64,000 nt of DNA. Origin: Planctomycetaceae bacterium (lineage in GTDB: Bacteria; Planctomycetota; Planctomycetia; Pirellulales; UBA1268). Position numbers and translations under genes: made by a program. Shown here in pieces: positions 28,873 to 37,848 of this stretch. Location of the stretch: contig CANFQO010000004.1 of the NCBI GenBank assembly GCA_947449135.1, positions 1 through 64,000 of the forward strand, read 5' to 3'. The notes beneath the pieces were generated by a model, which was given only the letters and a program-made list of their open reading frames with translations, was not told the origin of the DNA and searched no databases. How positions within the stretch are numbered: the stretch's first letter is position 1; every line of letters starts with the position of its first letter.

Positions 28873-30645
28873 ATGGCCACCGTCTCCCGACCCCGGACCT
28901 CCGAAGCCTTTGTCAGCGGGGCCGATGTGGTCGTTGAGTCGCTGATCCGCCACGGTGTGGACGTGCTCTTTGCCTATCCGGGTGGCGCGAGCATGCCGCT
29001 CCATCAGGCGCTCACCCGCGCGGCCGACAGGCTCCGCACCATTCTGCCGCGGCACGAGCAGGGAGGCGGCTTCGCGGCGCAGGGCTATGCGAGGACGACC
29101 GGCAAGCCCGGTGTCTGCATGGCGACCAGCGGCCCGGGCGCGCTCAACCTCGTGACGGCCATTGCCGACGCCAAGATGGACAGCGTTCCGATGGTCGCCC
29201 TCACCGGGCAGGTGGGCACCAGCGTGATTGGCACCGATGCCTTTCAGGAGACGCCGATCGTCGAGGTCTGCCGCGGCATCACCAAGCATCACTATCTCGT
29301 CACCGACGCCAACGACATCGCCCGCGTGATGCGGGAGGCGTTCCACATCGCCACCACCGGCCGGCCCGGCCCGGTGCTCGTCGATCTGCCGAAGAACGTC
29401 CAACTCGCACAGATCGTGCCAGACTACGATGCCCCGATGAATCTGCCGGGCTACCACCCCGAGGTCCGCAAGCCGCACCCTGAGCAGATTGCTCAGGTGG
29501 CCGCCGCGATCAAGCGGGCCAAGCGGCCGGTGATCTATGCCGGCGGCGGCGTGATCGCGGCCGAGGCCTCGGCCGAACTCCGCGAACTCGTGCGGCTGAC
29601 AGGCATCCCGGTCACGATGACGCTCATGGGCCTGGGGGCATTTCCCGCCGACGATCCGCGGTGCCTGGACATGCTTGGCATGCACGGCAGCGTGTATGCC
29701 AACCAAGCCGTCGATCAGGCCGACCTGCTGATCGCGGTGGGCGTGCGATTCGATGACCGCGTGACGGGCAAAGTGTCGGAATTCGCCGAACACGGTTTCA
29801 TTGTCCACATCGACATCGATCCCTCCGAGATCAACAAGAACAAACTTGTCCACGTGCCGATCGTGGCCGACGTGAAGGAGTCGCTGGCACAACTCAACGC
29901 GATCGTGACGCCGCCGGCGGCGTCCCTCGACGAATGGTATGCCCAGATCGACGCCTGGAAGCACGAGGATCCGTTCTCCTACGACCGCTCTTTCAAGGGC
30001 ATCCTGCCTCAGCACGCGATCGCCGAACTCTCACGGCTCACCGCCGAACGAGACACGATCATCACGGTGGGCGTGGGCCAGCATCAGATGTGGTCGGCGC
30101 AGTTCTACAAGTTTCGCCGGCCGCGAACCTGGCTCTCGTCGAGCGGCCTGGGCACGATGGGCTTTGGCCTGCCGGCGGCGATGGGGGCCAAGGTCGCCCA
30201 CCCGGAGTCGCTCGTAGTCGACATCGACGGCGACGGGAGCATCCTCATGAACATCCAGGAGTTCGCCACCTGCCACTGCGAGAACATCGGCGTGAAGGTT
30301 CTGCTCCTGAACAACCAGCACCTCGGCATGGTGGTGCAGTGGGAGGACCGGTTCTTCAAGGGCAACCGGGCACACACCTACCTCGGCCCGGTGGGCAATC
30401 CCGAGGCCTCGGGTCAGGGCAACGGTATCTCGCCAGCGGCCCGCTACCCCGACTTCGTGGGCATCGCGCAGGGATTTGGCTGGCAGGCCGAAACGGTCGT
30501 GGAGCGAGGCGACCTGGAAGCGGCGCTCAAGCGACTGATCGACGCACCGGGGCCCGCATTGCTCGACGTGCAGGTGCCCTACCAAGAGCACGTGCTGCCG
30601 ATGATCCCGTCGGGCGGCACGGTTCGTGACCTGATCAAGCGCTAG
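28873..30645 (+). CDS. ilvB: Acetolactate synthase large subunit
   Basis: [111 protein letters not shown]. Confidence 0.95.
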   Translation: MATVSRPRTSEAFVSGADVVVESLIRHGVDVLFAYPGGASMPLHQALTRAADRLRTILPRHEQGGGFAAQGYARTTGKPGVCMATSGPGALNLVTAIADAKMDSVPMVALTGQVGTSVIGTDAFQETPIVEVCRGITKHHYLVTDANDIARVMREAFHIATTGRPGPVLVDLPKNVQLAQIVPDYDAPMNLPGYHPEVRKPHPEQIAQVAAAIKRAKRPVIYAGGGVIAAEASAELRELVRLTGIPVTMTLMGLGAFPADDPRCLDMLGMHGSVYANQAVDQADLLIAVGVRFDDRVTGKVSEFAEHGFIVHIDIDPSEINKNKLVHVPIVADVKESLAQLNAIVTPPAASLDEWYAQIDAWKHEDPFSYDRSFKGILPQHAIAELSRLTAERDTIITVGVGQHQMWSAQFYKFRRPRTWLSSSGLGTMGFGLPAAMGAKVAHPESLVVDIDGDGSILMNIQEFATCHCENIGVKVLLLNNQHLGMVVQWEDRFFKGNRAHTYLGPVGNPEASGQGNGISPAARYPDFVGIAQGFGWQAETVVERGDLEAALKRLIDAPGPALLDVQVPYQEHVLPMIPSGGTVRDLIKR

Positions 30646-30721
30646 TCGGGCCGTTTGGGCCATCGACCGGCTGCCGAACTCGAGCGCCTCTTGGTTAGGT
30701 GTCGCACCGGCTTCGGCCGCG

Positions 30722-32026
30722 TCAGGGCTTTTGACCCGCGGCGCCGCGAGGCATCAGTTTGGACAATGCCTGTCGGAGAATCGGCTCGAGGGGCCGTTCA
30801 TCCAACGCCATTGCCATCCGACGCATGCTCTGAGCCTGCGTTTTGACAGGTTCTGGAACATCGCCCATCAACAGCGCGAGCCCGCGTTTGGAATCGTCGG
30901 TGAGAATGGCGTCCGCGAGCACGGCCAGGCGCCAGGCGGCCCGACGGCACACCTCCCGCGGGATCAACTGGGCAGCCGCCGGTTGGCCGATCAGATCGGC
31001 GGGCATACCGGCACCGCTGAATTCATCCTGCGAGACGATTCCGGCGGAACCTGGCAGGGGCTGCCCTACTCCGCCACCGTACTGCCGATCGAGCAGGAGC
31101 TTGTCGGCGGCGGCCACATCACGCTCGAGCGACACTACGGCAAGACCTCCAATCGATTGAATGAGAGCTGCTGCATCGACCTTCGACTCCGGGCCGGCTA
31201 CAGCCGCCAGAGCCGCTGCAGCCCGCACACGCACATTGATTGAACGGCTACCGTCGTCCAAGATCCGCACAACTTCTCCCGCCGTGTCAGGCTTCATCGG
31301 CCCCAAGAACTGCAGCATCGTCAGGCAGCGTGACGCCATCCAGTCGTTCTCGACGACCGTTTCCGGCGTGGTCGGCTCCTTGAGAATCGCCTGGATGGCA
31401 GGGACAGCTATGGAAGCCATCCGTTGCTGCTCCTCAGCCACGCCCTTCGTCGCCTCGACATGCTTCGCAAGCCCGACGCAGGCTGCAATCCGCACCGCCT
31501 TGGGCAGGTCTGTATTGGAGACCGCCTGCGCAAGCGTGGCAGCGGCAGGCGGCCAGGGCTTTCCCGTCGACTGCAACTCGCCGATCAGCAGCATCGCGTT
31601 GACCCGCACCGCCGGATTGGCGTCGTTCTTCGCCGCGAGTGTCTCCATGAAACTTGCCACTGTCTTGGTTGCCTCTTCGGCTGACCTTTCGTTCGCGATG
31701 CCGCCGAGCAGGAACTCTCGCAGCCGCTTGCGAGTCCGTTCGATCGTCGACCGGTTGGCTTCCATCTGCAGTTGCGGCAGCGCGATCTGCTCAAGAAACT
31801 CGCGGGCAGTCGCATCGAAGGCACCACCGCCACTCATCGCCTCCTTGTAGGCTTTCGTCTCTGGAGCCGCCTCCACATCCTTCATCGTTGCGAAGCGGGC
31901 ACTATCGTCCTGAGCGAAGGCCCCGGCCGCCAGGGTGAACCACGCCACGACGGCCACAAGGCAAACACTCGACGGACGAAACCCGCGAACGCAAGGCTGT
32001 CGCAGGCCAGAATGCATGTGGCTCAT
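30722..32026 (-). CDS. Exported HEAT-repeat-like helical protein of unknown function
   Basis: Signal-like N-terminus (SVCLVAVVAWFTLAAGAFAQDD); repeated helical Ala-rich units (KTVASFMETLAAKNDANPAVRVNAMLLIGELQ; INVRVRAAAALAAVAGPESKVDAAALI). Confidence 0.65.
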   Translation of the reverse strand: MSHMHSGLRQPCVRGFRPSSVCLVAVVAWFTLAAGAFAQDDSARFATMKDVEAAPETKAYKEAMSGGGAFDATAREFLEQIALPQLQMEANRSTIERTRKRLREFLLGGIANERSAEEATKTVASFMETLAAKNDANPAVRVNAMLLIGELQSTGKPWPPAAATLAQAVSNTDLPKAVRIAACVGLAKHVEATKGVAEEQQRMASIAVPAIQAILKEPTTPETVVENDWMASRCLTMLQFLGPMKPDTAGEVVRILDDGSRSINVRVRAAAALAAVAGPESKVDAAALIQSIGGLAVVSLERDVAAADKLLLDRQYGGGVGQPLPGSAGIVSQDEFSGAGMPADLIGQPAAAQLIPREVCRRAAWRLAVLADAILTDDSKRGLALLMGDVPEPVKTQAQSMRRMAMALDERPLEPILRQALSKLMPRGAAGQKP

Positions 32027-32068
32027 GGGAAGAAATTCCGGGGCTAGTTTCTGGGTGCGGGTGGGTTA

Positions 32069-33919
32069 TCAGAACGGCGACTCACCGCCGGGTCGTTGCT
32101 GGCCTGCGCGATCACCCGCGGCAGCATTCGCCTGATCGGTCGGCAGCGTGGCACGATACCGTTCAAAGTCCAGTTGTGAATCGGGCGAAGAAACAACATC
32201 AATGATGCCGTCTGGACGGAGAAAGATCATCTCAAGCGGCTCCGGTGGCGGCGTTGCCTTGCCACCCCTCGTCTCCGTGCGATCCTCGCGTGCGCCACGG
32301 ACATCGAGCAGCACGCGGTTGGTTGTGATCGAGTCTCCCAGCGACCGCAGTTCAGCGGTTTTTTTCTGCTGCGAGTCGACGTTGGCGAGGCCACCGGGCT
32401 CCATGATCAGGACACGCAAAGCGAGCGACCCGGTATTCGGTTTTTCACCAAGAATCTGCACCGCAAACATGCCTGGCTTTATCTTTTTCAGGACCTGCTT
32501 TCCGACTGGTTGCACGAGCAGGCGCGCGCCATCCGACACGACGACCGGTGCAGTGGCTTTGCTCTCCGGCGATTCAAGAATAGGCTTGGTTGCAAGCGAC
32601 GCCTCGACGAGGTGCCGGCTGGGAACATTTAGGTTCGGATTCCAGCAAACGACCTTCACACGATAACGATACGTACGTCCCGGCTTCACATCCAAGTCGA
32701 TGAACCGAAACAAGCGGTATTCCGGCCCCAGCATCACCGATCCGGCCATACCGGGCGCCATGCCGGAGTCCTCATCAACCGGCATAACGGGAACGCCAAA
32801 ACCAGGTTTCCCAATGCCGCCACCGACGGATTCCTCGTTCGCTGCCCCAAAGATGTTGGTGCTCGTCTCGGCTTTCACCTGATCGGCCAAAGCCTGCGAC
32901 TTTTTCTCCTCCGCATCGCGTTGCAAATAGTCCACAAACCAGGGGTGCATCGCATTCAGGCCCCAAGAACCGTCGGCGAGCTGCGGCATGGGGCTGGAAA
33001 ATGGAATGGGCGATACTGCAAGATCACGATTCTCCTGAGTCGTTGGAATCGTGATCGTGGCCAGCGCCGGCTCCGATTGAAAACCCACCCACTCGGCGCC
33101 GTACCGAATAACCGCCTGTTTTACGTCGATGGGGCTCCATTTCTCGGCGGCGCCGGGCTGTATCTCGGCTCGCTCGATGCGATAGCTGCTCCAATTTGGC
33201 GCGTCGATAGTCGCGTTCTTGAAGCTCGCGTTATCAAACCGTGAATGATATTCCTGCTGCTGCTTCTTGAGTGGAATGAGGCCCGTGACGAGAACGTAGG
33301 GCACGACCTTGCCCTGCGGTCCGAGTTGTTGATCGGGCTGCAAAGCCTGATCCTGCTCCGGCTGCTCCGGCTGGTCCGGCTGCTGCGCCTGCTGGCCTGG
33401 TCCACGACGATTACCTCTCGGCTTCTGTCTCGGCGCGTTGCCGTCATCAAGATCGGGGGCACGAACCTGCGGAGCCACGCGCCCGCCGGGCGGGGCCTTG
33501 ACCGCCAGAACAGCAGCCCCAGAGACGGCCCGCAGGTCTTCAATGGGCAGAATGTCCGGGCTGCTCCGCCGCGCCAGTTCGCCAAAGAGCGGCCTGCTGA
33601 ACAGCGCATGCGGTGGTTCGGAAACTACTTTCGGTTCCCGCCATTGGGTAACAACCTCCGCCAGCGTCTTATCACTTGCCCGCTCTTCAGCCGGCGGATT
33701 TTTCACCGCATCGATGTGCTCAGACGCCGCGGCTGCACTGGCTACGATTGCCTGCGGTTCCTGCTTGGAAGAGGGCCGCAGATCGCGGATCGTTCCAATG
33801 CCACCCCAAACAAGACCGCAGGCCGCCAGACCGATTATGGCCGCAATGATTTTCTCACCATGGCTCAGAAAAAACGACAGGACGGCGGCCTTGTTGAGGG
33901 CGAACTTTGGCATTTTCAT
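32069..33919 (-). CDS. Single-TM protein of unknown function in the pilM locus
   Basis: N-terminal TM (EKIIAAIIGLAACGLVWGGIGTI), Pro/Gln-rich linker, C-terminal LEMIFLRPDGIIDVVSSPD; overlaps the upstream stop by ATGA. Confidence 0.7.
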   Translation of the reverse strand: MKMPKFALNKAAVLSFFLSHGEKIIAAIIGLAACGLVWGGIGTIRDLRPSSKQEPQAIVASAAAASEHIDAVKNPPAEERASDKTLAEVVTQWREPKVVSEPPHALFSRPLFGELARRSSPDILPIEDLRAVSGAAVLAVKAPPGGRVAPQVRAPDLDDGNAPRQKPRGNRRGPGQQAQQPDQPEQPEQDQALQPDQQLGPQGKVVPYVLVTGLIPLKKQQQEYHSRFDNASFKNATIDAPNWSSYRIERAEIQPGAAEKWSPIDVKQAVIRYGAEWVGFQSEPALATITIPTTQENRDLAVSPIPFSSPMPQLADGSWGLNAMHPWFVDYLQRDAEEKKSQALADQVKAETSTNIFGAANEESVGGGIGKPGFGVPVMPVDEDSGMAPGMAGSVMLGPEYRLFRFIDLDVKPGRTYRYRVKVVCWNPNLNVPSRHLVEASLATKPILESPESKATAPVVVSDGARLLVQPVGKQVLKKIKPGMFAVQILGEKPNTGSLALRVLIMEPGGLANVDSQQKKTAELRSLGDSITTNRVLLDVRGAREDRTETRGGKATPPPEPLEMIFLRPDGIIDVVSSPDSQLDFERYRATLPTDQANAAAGDRAGQQRPGGESPF

Positions 33920-35406
33920 GATGCGGCCCTCCGGCGGGAAACTGGAGAAGACATCGCAGCCTTGTCGCCAGCCTCAGCCGACTCCAAACCGACAGCTTTT
34001 TCGGATGGCGGTGTCGCCAAGCCGATCGTACCGCGGAGTTCAAGGGAAACGTCGTACATCCGGCCCGAGCCGCCGGGACCGGCAGCCATCGGATCGGCAG
34101 CGGCCTGGCCCATCGACACATCGACAGCAGGGCCGCCCGACGCGTTGATCCGCACCTGACGCACATCAATCGGGATTGCAGACGTTGACAGGCTGACAAG
34201 CAGCGCGTCGATCTGCCTCTGATCGATGACGACCCGTAACACGAACGGCATCAAGTGAACCATCTGGCTATCGACAGCCGCAGCAAGTTCGGTGGCACTC
34301 AAGGGCTTTCCCGTGAAGTCAACGTAAATCCAGTTTTGAAGGCCGTCGTCGGGATTCGCCGGTGCAGGGGCCTGTGACGAACCGTCGTCGTCGAAAGATG
34401 ATCTCGCTGCACCTGGAGCGACGACCAGTGCCCCACCGCCAAATCGCGGATTGGCAGGCCTGACCAAAACAGCCGCCCCAGACGCGCTCGGCGATCCTCC
34501 CGAATCATCGTCAGGTGACGCCATGGTCGAAGCTGACCCCGCCGCCACCCGGACAATGCGCTTCCCGGAGCCGCCGCCCGGATCGTCCTCCGCCGCTGGA
34601 TATCCCACGGCGAGTTCATCGACTTTGGCAATCGCAGCGCTGTGCGGACCGGCAGCCGTTTTATTCATGCCGGCCAGAAGGTCGCAGAACATCCCATACA
34701 CCCAGAGTTCTTCCTGGGCGAGCAGAATCCTCGTCGGCGAGGGAGGAGCCTCTTTTTCCCAATTGAACGATGTATAGATTCGCTGTTGATTTTCCGGACT
34801 CCACTCCATCATGTAGGGCGACGACTCGACAGCATCATCATCTGACGCCACGCCCGGACGCATCGCCGGCTGCCCGGCTGGCTGTCGACGGGTGTTTGGC
34901 CGCGATGTGGTCACATCCGACAGGTCCCCCATCTTAGGCTCGACCCCCATGCGGACGGGCAACCCTCGCACCAGCGTCCTCACCTTGTCTTTGTAGCGCT
35001 CACGAAACTGTGGGGACAGCTTTCCATCCGGCTTCAGCGTCTCCACCTTCTTGACGAAGTCGGCTCCCAGCGTTTCCTCAGGCCAGACGCGAAAGGTCTT
35101 TTGGCTGTCCCAGAAGGCCTGCCATTCCTTCAAGGTTTCTCTGCTGACCTGACTTGTTGTGGCTTCGATACTCTTGGACCATGAATCATTCGGGTGGTCC
35201 GCGACGCTGCTGATGCTCTGCAACGCCGTAACGTGCCCATCGATCTGCTGTCGCATCGACGCGATGTGCGATGTCATCGCAGCGCGGGCAATGAACAGCA
35301 GTGGCAAAAGGATCAGCGGCACGATGGCCGCCAACAGCCAGAAATAATACTTGAGAAAGATCGCCAACCACGGACGTAGCTGGTCCGATATGGAACTCTT
35401 GGCCAT
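33916..35406 (-). CDS. Single-TM protein, possible PilO-like component
   Basis: N-terminal TM (AIFLKYYFWLLAAIVPLILLPLLFIARAAM), coiled coil, C-terminal alpha/beta segment (MPFVLRVVIDQRQIDALLVSLSTSAIPIDVRQVRI..MYDVSLELRGTIGL). Confidence 0.65.
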   Translation of the reverse strand: MAKSSISDQLRPWLAIFLKYYFWLLAAIVPLILLPLLFIARAAMTSHIASMRQQIDGHVTALQSISSVADHPNDSWSKSIEATTSQVSRETLKEWQAFWDSQKTFRVWPEETLGADFVKKVETLKPDGKLSPQFRERYKDKVRTLVRGLPVRMGVEPKMGDLSDVTTSRPNTRRQPAGQPAMRPGVASDDDAVESSPYMMEWSPENQQRIYTSFNWEKEAPPSPTRILLAQEELWVYGMFCDLLAGMNKTAAGPHSAAIAKVDELAVGYPAAEDDPGGGSGKRIVRVAAGSASTMASPDDDSGGSPSASGAAVLVRPANPRFGGGALVVAPGAARSSFDDDGSSQAPAPANPDDGLQNWIYVDFTGKPLSATELAAAVDSQMVHLMPFVLRVVIDQRQIDALLVSLSTSAIPIDVRQVRINASGGPAVDVSMGQAAADPMAAGPGGSGRMYDVSLELRGTIGLATPPSEKAVGLESAEAGDKAAMSSPVSRRRAAS

Positions 35407-35466
35407 GATGTTGAGATTCCTGGCGAGACGGTGAGCCGAGGGCTTGAGACACGCTGCAGGGCCGGA

Positions 35467-37629
35467 TCAGTCCGAGTTGTTACTTACTGGGGCAGCCCCA
35501 GGAGCGGCGGCAGCCGCAGGGGCGGCGGGCGGTGCTTCTCCGGCGGGCCGCGGCTGCCAACAGAATTGCACCACGAAATCGTATCGTCGCAGCACTAACT
35601 CCTGAGGCGATTCTAATTCCGACAGGTCGTCGGCCGGCTGCTGGGCCCTTGTCGCGAAGGACGGTGCATTTCCGCCACCCATTTTCGCCAGGGGAATTCG
35701 CACCGGCTTGATGGACGAGGACTGAACGATGACTGGAAAGCCGATACCGAGTTCGGAGACGCTCACCTCCTGACCTGCCAGCGGTCCTGCCGAAACAATC
35801 ACCTTGTTTCCTTCGCCAAGCAGGTTTTTGATGAGCGTGGAACGGACATATTGGGCCCCTTCCATAGGCTTGTGGCGGTCTTCGTTGTGAAAATGATGGC
35901 CCTGCAACTCAACCACCCAGCCAGGACCAGTGGGGCCGCTGTTGGCGTTCGGTTTTGCTCCCTCGACAGCCGTGGCGTCAGGGGGGGCCGCGGGCTGACC
36001 GCCCTCGGCAGCCGGTTCGCCAGCGGCTACCGCAGGAGCTTCCGGAGCGTCGACCTCCTCGTCCTCTTCTTTCGCGTGGGTTTCCGCCCACTGCTGCTTC
36101 AGCCCCGCAAACCACGCGCTGAGTTCGGGGAAATACTGGCAGTCCATGCGATCGATGAGGAGTTCTTGCCGATCGGCAGGGTTCTCGGGAATCGGATCTG
36201 CCTCGTCACGGGGCAGCAGCGTCTCCACGGCCCGCAGCATATCGAGCGTTTCGAATCTCCGGTTCTGCAGCTTCGCTAGCCACTGCTGCTGGGCGATGGC
36301 GGTTGCCTGCTTTTCGCGAACCATGCCCACGGCAGCGGTGGCCGCCACAGACTTTTTCTTGACAGCATCAGCCTTCCCAAAGGCATCTGCGTAGAGATCG
36401 GGGGCATACGCAGTCCACGCCGCGAAGGTCCCGCTAAAATTCAGCATCGCAGCCGCCAGCAATCCCACCATTGCGGCAACGGCCCACGGCTTCTTCGCAT
36501 CGATGATGCGGTCGCGAACGATTTCATCAGGCAGCAGATTCGTGCCGATCGCCGCCACGTCCGCCGCCTGGAGAGCCAAGCCATAGGCGGTGCCAAAGGC
36601 GAGTTGGTGCTCCCGGAATGCCGGGGTTGCGAGCACCGCCTCCCCCTCCAGGCCCTTGAATGTGTCCAGTCGCTGCACGTCGAGCTGAAGTTGCTGCCCC
36701 ACGAAGTCGGTCAGGCCACGGAGCTTGGTGGCATTCCCCATCAGCAGCACTTTGGTGATCGTCGCCGTCCGATCGGCACCGGTGAAATAATTCAGCGATC
36801 GCTGCAGTTCAGAAGCAAACTCGTTGAACACCGGCTTCATCATTTTGAAGACGGCTTTCGGGTCTTCCGCCTTGACGGCATTGCGCTTGAGGTTTTCAGC
36901 CTGAGAAAATGTCAGCTTCATCCCCTGCACGAGCGCCTTGGTGAAGTTGCTCCCGCCTGCCGGAATACTCCGCTGCCAGATCCGGCGTCCGTTGGTGACC
37001 ACCAGATCCGTGGAATCCACGCCGACGGACACCAGCGCCACGGAGGGAGCCGGCTCGTCTGGATCGATGGTGGCGGGATCGGGTAATTGATCGAACATCG
37101 CCATGTTGGCCAGCGCGATTGGCGCCAACTGCAACACGTCGACATGAATGCCCGCCTGCGTCAGAGGTGCAAGGGCCTTGAATACCTGTTCACGCTTCAT
37201 CGCGAAGAGGGCGACTTCGGCATCGAGGACGAAACCGCTGTCCTCCATTCCGCCCGCAAGCCGCTGCCACCGCCAGACGACTTGCTCCAACGGAAAGGGA
37301 ATCTGCTGTCGGGCCTCGTATTTGACGATGTCGGGAATCTTCTTGGCCTCGATCGGCGGCAGCTTGATGAACTTCGAGAGCCCAAGGTTGCCAGGCACGG
37401 AGACAGCCACCTTGTCACCCTTCAGATCGTGGCGACTGATGAGCTGTTCGAGGGCAGACTGAACCAGCTCAACGGGGTCGGCCTCCGGCTGGGTGCGAAT
37501 CTTCGGGTATTCGATGTATTCGCATGCCACAACTTCCAGCTTCCGAGGCTGGGTGGACACGCGGCAACGCAGCGCCTTCAAAGCGCAGTTGCCGATGTCG
37601 ATTCCCCACACATACGAAACGCGGGCCAT
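35467..37629 (-). CDS. pilM: PilM-like actin-fold ATPase with C-terminal TM/coiled-coil (PilN-like) extension
   Basis: YVWGIDIGNCALKALRCR, VAVSVPGNLGLSKFIKLPP, EARQQIPFPLEQVVWRWQ, ALVSVGVDSTDLVVTNGRRIWQRSIPAGGSNFTKAL, LLMGNATKLRGLTDFVGQQLQ; then TM PWAVAAMVGLLAAAMLNFSGTFAAW. Confidence 0.85.
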   Translation of the reverse strand: MARVSYVWGIDIGNCALKALRCRVSTQPRKLEVVACEYIEYPKIRTQPEADPVELVQSALEQLISRHDLKGDKVAVSVPGNLGLSKFIKLPPIEAKKIPDIVKYEARQQIPFPLEQVVWRWQRLAGGMEDSGFVLDAEVALFAMKREQVFKALAPLTQAGIHVDVLQLAPIALANMAMFDQLPDPATIDPDEPAPSVALVSVGVDSTDLVVTNGRRIWQRSIPAGGSNFTKALVQGMKLTFSQAENLKRNAVKAEDPKAVFKMMKPVFNEFASELQRSLNYFTGADRTATITKVLLMGNATKLRGLTDFVGQQLQLDVQRLDTFKGLEGEAVLATPAFREHQLAFGTAYGLALQAADVAAIGTNLLPDEIVRDRIIDAKKPWAVAAMVGLLAAAMLNFSGTFAAWTAYAPDLYADAFGKADAVKKKSVAATAAVGMVREKQATAIAQQQWLAKLQNRRFETLDMLRAVETLLPRDEADPIPENPADRQELLIDRMDCQYFPELSAWFAGLKQQWAETHAKEEDEEVDAPEAPAVAAGEPAAEGGQPAAPPDATAVEGAKPNANSGPTGPGWVVELQGHHFHNEDRHKPMEGAQYVRSTLIKNLLGEGNKVIVSAGPLAGQEVSVSELGIGFPVIVQSSSIKPVRIPLAKMGGGNAPSFATRAQQPADDLSELESPQELVLRRYDFVVQFCWQPRPAGEAPPAAPAAAAAPGAAPVSNNSD

Positions 37630-37848
37630 GGCCGATTCCAGAAGATCCTTGGGAGCCCCTTCGTCCGAGATTCAGAAGGGCATCAAACGCTTCCCTACCA
37701 ACACTTTATGAGCGATGTGCGCGGGGTGTCAAACGGGCCTTGTTCACGCCGGGCTCGGCCCTCCCGGCCGCCCCGTCTCAGCCTTGCCTCCAAACCCGTC
37801 CGCCGTGCTTTCCGCTTTCTGTTTTCCAGTGTCGCTAAACTCGTCGGC

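Noticed and set aside
28798-30015. 405-aa minus-strand ORF
   Set aside because: Antisense to ilvB, which is clearly coding.
37087-37848. N-terminal extension of the glycosidase-like ORF
   Set aside because: The first 254 codons run antisense to pilM and across its promoter; start moved to 37849.
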